This document shows, one piece after another, positions 6,006 to 7,289 of a DNA stretch of 7,289 bases. The number at the start of each line of letters is the position of its first letter. Position 1 is the stretch's first letter. The notes beneath the pieces were generated by a model. The model saw only the letters and a list, made by a program, of their open reading frames with translations, did no database searches and was not told the origin of the DNA. The stretch is from an uncultured Caulobacterales bacterium (GTDB taxonomy: Bacteria; Pseudomonadota; Alphaproteobacteria; Caulobacterales; Maricaulaceae), in assembly GCA_938007945.1 (NCBI GenBank), contig CALLME010000248.1:1-7289 (forward strand), in the 5' to 3' direction. Made by a program: the position numbers and the translations under genes.

Positions 6006-7289
6006 TTAGCGCAGGTCACTGACCTTATAAATCTGCACACCACCATCTTCCAGCGACAGGATTTGCGACAGATAATCTGGCGCCTCGCCGCGCTTGAGAC
6101 GCGCATAAAGGCCATCTTTATTTTCATCAATAAGCGTCTGCGTTTCTGGTGAGGTCTTGCAGAAATGCAGATAATCCACCGCCATCTCGCGCAGGATACC
6201 ATGGGCTCTCGCAGGCTCAGATGTCGCCAATCTAATCTGCGCTGAAATACCTGCGATATTGCGGTGATAATTCCCGCTGAGCGCGCTGTGGTCAGTGTGG
6301 TAAAGTATCTCTGACCCGCCATTACTTGTGCTCGCGATACGACCCACGGGAAGTGTATTTAGGCCAGCCATAACTTCATCGGAATAACAGCTCGCGACTT
6401 GCGCGGCGGCCGCGTCAGTATCACTGCCGCTGCTGGACGTAACAATTGAGGCAGGGATGAGCCACACGAGCGGTATGGATAAAGCGAGCGCGCCTATATA
6501 AGCGACGTTACTGCCCGTCTCGGATTGCGTCGCCTTCGCTTTGCCGCGATTATAGAGCTCTGCCGTCCATGCCGCCAGCGGCACAAGCCCGAACACATAT
6601 GAGAATATGTTAAAACGGATTTGATAAATTGACAGTGCCGTCGCGCTTATAAGTAAGAATAATACCAACCAACGCGCCGACCATTTTGCGTCCCGTTTGA
6701 GCTGTCGCGCGAGAACGAAAATCGCGAGCAAAGCTGGGCCAAGAGTCAGCGGAATAATGGCAAGCCAATCGCTCTGAATGTCCCATAAAGGTCGCGCCTC
6801 TTGTATCTCATTTAACCAAAGTCGCGTCACGTCTTCGGGTAAATCAGAGAGCGGGTTCGCCATGCATTGCGGCGCTTGAAGCGCAAAAATAATGAGGCAG
6901 ATAAGCGCGATGACACCGCCCGATAAATAGCGAGATTTTGCGCCGCGCCCATTAGCAAATTGTGCGGTTAGCGCGAGACCTAACCCGCCTGCACATCCTG
7001 CGCTAATGACAATAAAAGACAACGAGTCACATTTAATAACGCTGTAGTCCGACGGGTTTAGGGTTGCGAAAAATGTGCCGAGTAGAGCGAGGCTTAATCC
7101 TAGACCATATCCTTGCGTGGCCCGACGCGCGGCGTCGCCTTTAATAACCCAATTCAGCGCAACATAGCCGCAAATGACCGCGCCAAATAAATAGACTTCA
7201 GTCCCAATTGCGATTGAAAGCGCGACGGCAAGGCCAGATAGAAAATGCGTAAAAAACCGCGCTTTAGGATCAAGCGCCCCCGCCATCGC
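6006..7289 (-). CDS. C-terminal part of a polytopic GT-C-like membrane protein (5' end outside window)
   Basis: The frame is open to the right edge; 427 residues are visible. The first in-frame ATG (7286) is followed at once by a hydrophobic helix resembling an internal segment of a larger protein, so I treat the gene as 5'-truncated. Counting from that ATG, about eight hydrophobic helices occur near 13-45, 58-76, 88-109, 121-138, 173-193, 204-222, 226-245 and 262-282. A non-membrane C-terminal domain of about 140 residues follows, probably periplasmic. It holds LPVGRIAST (312-320), EILYHTDHSALSGNYHRN (326-343) and two cysteines (C300, C376) that could pair. From memory, a PHS...YHRN-like motif after many membrane helices is typical of uncharacterised alphaproteobacterial membrane proteins related to GT-C glycosyltransferases. 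That relation is inference, and the catalytic acidic loop would lie in the missing N-terminus. The gene converges on gpsA with 6 nt between stops. Confidence 0.72.
   Translation of the reverse strand, partial: AMAGALDPKARFFTHFLSGLAVALSIAIGTEVYLFGAVICGYVALNWVIKGDAARRATQGYGLGLSLALLGTFFATLNPSDYSVIKCDSLSFIVISAGCAGGLGLALTAQFANGRGAKSRYLSGGVIALICLIIFALQAPQCMANPLSDLPEDVTRLWLNEIQEARPLWDIQSDWLAIIPLTLGPALLAIFVLARQLKRDAKWSARWLVLFLLISATALSIYQIRFNIFSYVFGLVPLAAWTAELYNRGKAKATQSETGSNVAYIGALALSIPLVWLIPASIVTSSSGSDTDAAAAQVASCYSDEVMAGLNTLPVGRIASTSNGGSEILYHTDHSALSGNYHRNIAGISAQIRLATSEPARAHGILREMAVDYLHFCKTSPETQTLIDENKDGLYARLKRGEAPDYLSQILSLEDGGVQIYKVSDLR

Noticed and set aside
6013..6025. Terminator at the gpsA end
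   Set aside because: AGGTCA-C-TGACCT would fold into a stem of only about 4 bp with a usable loop, has no U-run on either side, and lies within coding sequence.
7284..7286. ATG 7286 as the true start of the membrane protein
   Set aside because: The frame continues to the window edge, no upstream site can be judged, and the first helix looks internal to a longer GT-C-like protein.

Overview
The window looks like a core-genome segment of an alphaproteobacterium with moderate GC. The main evidence is the gene order: hemC-hemD-(mitofilin/Mic60-like)-hemY on the minus strand, back to back with tsaD-gpsA on the plus strand. A mitofilin-like gene between hemD and hemY is an alphaproteobacterial trait. 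The Caulobacterales/Maricaulales/Hyphomonadales side of the class would fit, but that finer placement is inference. No mobile element, tRNA, rRNA or CRISPR array was seen.

Layout. Positions 1-1100 (minus) hold most of hemY, cut at its 3' end by the window edge. Positions 1135-2145 (minus) encode a one-pass membrane, coiled-coil protein ending in a mitofilin-type domain. Positions 2154-2843 (minus) are hemD and 2840-3811 (minus) are hemC. The four genes are read in the order hemC, hemD, mic60-like, hemY, with a 4-nt ATGA overlap and then gaps of 8 and 34 nt, so they look like one operon. About 100 bp around 3812-3918 separates it from the divergent pair tsaD (3841-5001) and gpsA (4998-5999), which also share an ATGA overlap. 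Facing gpsA, with a 6-nt gap, is the C-terminal part of a large polytopic membrane protein (6006-7289, minus) whose beginning lies outside the window.

Function. HemC and HemD convert porphobilinogen to uroporphyrinogen III. HemY is the inner-membrane TPR protein of proteobacterial hem operons, and the mitofilin-like protein probably shapes or organises that same membrane. TsaD makes the t6A modification of ANN-decoding tRNAs, and GpsA supplies sn-glycerol-3-phosphate for phospholipids. The last protein resembles a GT-C-type membrane enzyme, but its substrate cannot be read from this part.

The points most worth a second look are: the mitofilin-like protein in the slot that HemX occupies in enterobacterial hemCDXY operons; a fourfold degenerate coiled-coil repeat inside it; the compact divergent control region with three dyads and two overlapping promoter-like signals; and the doubtful start of tsaD (ATG 3841 or GTG 3919). 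I found no clearly new multi-gene system here.
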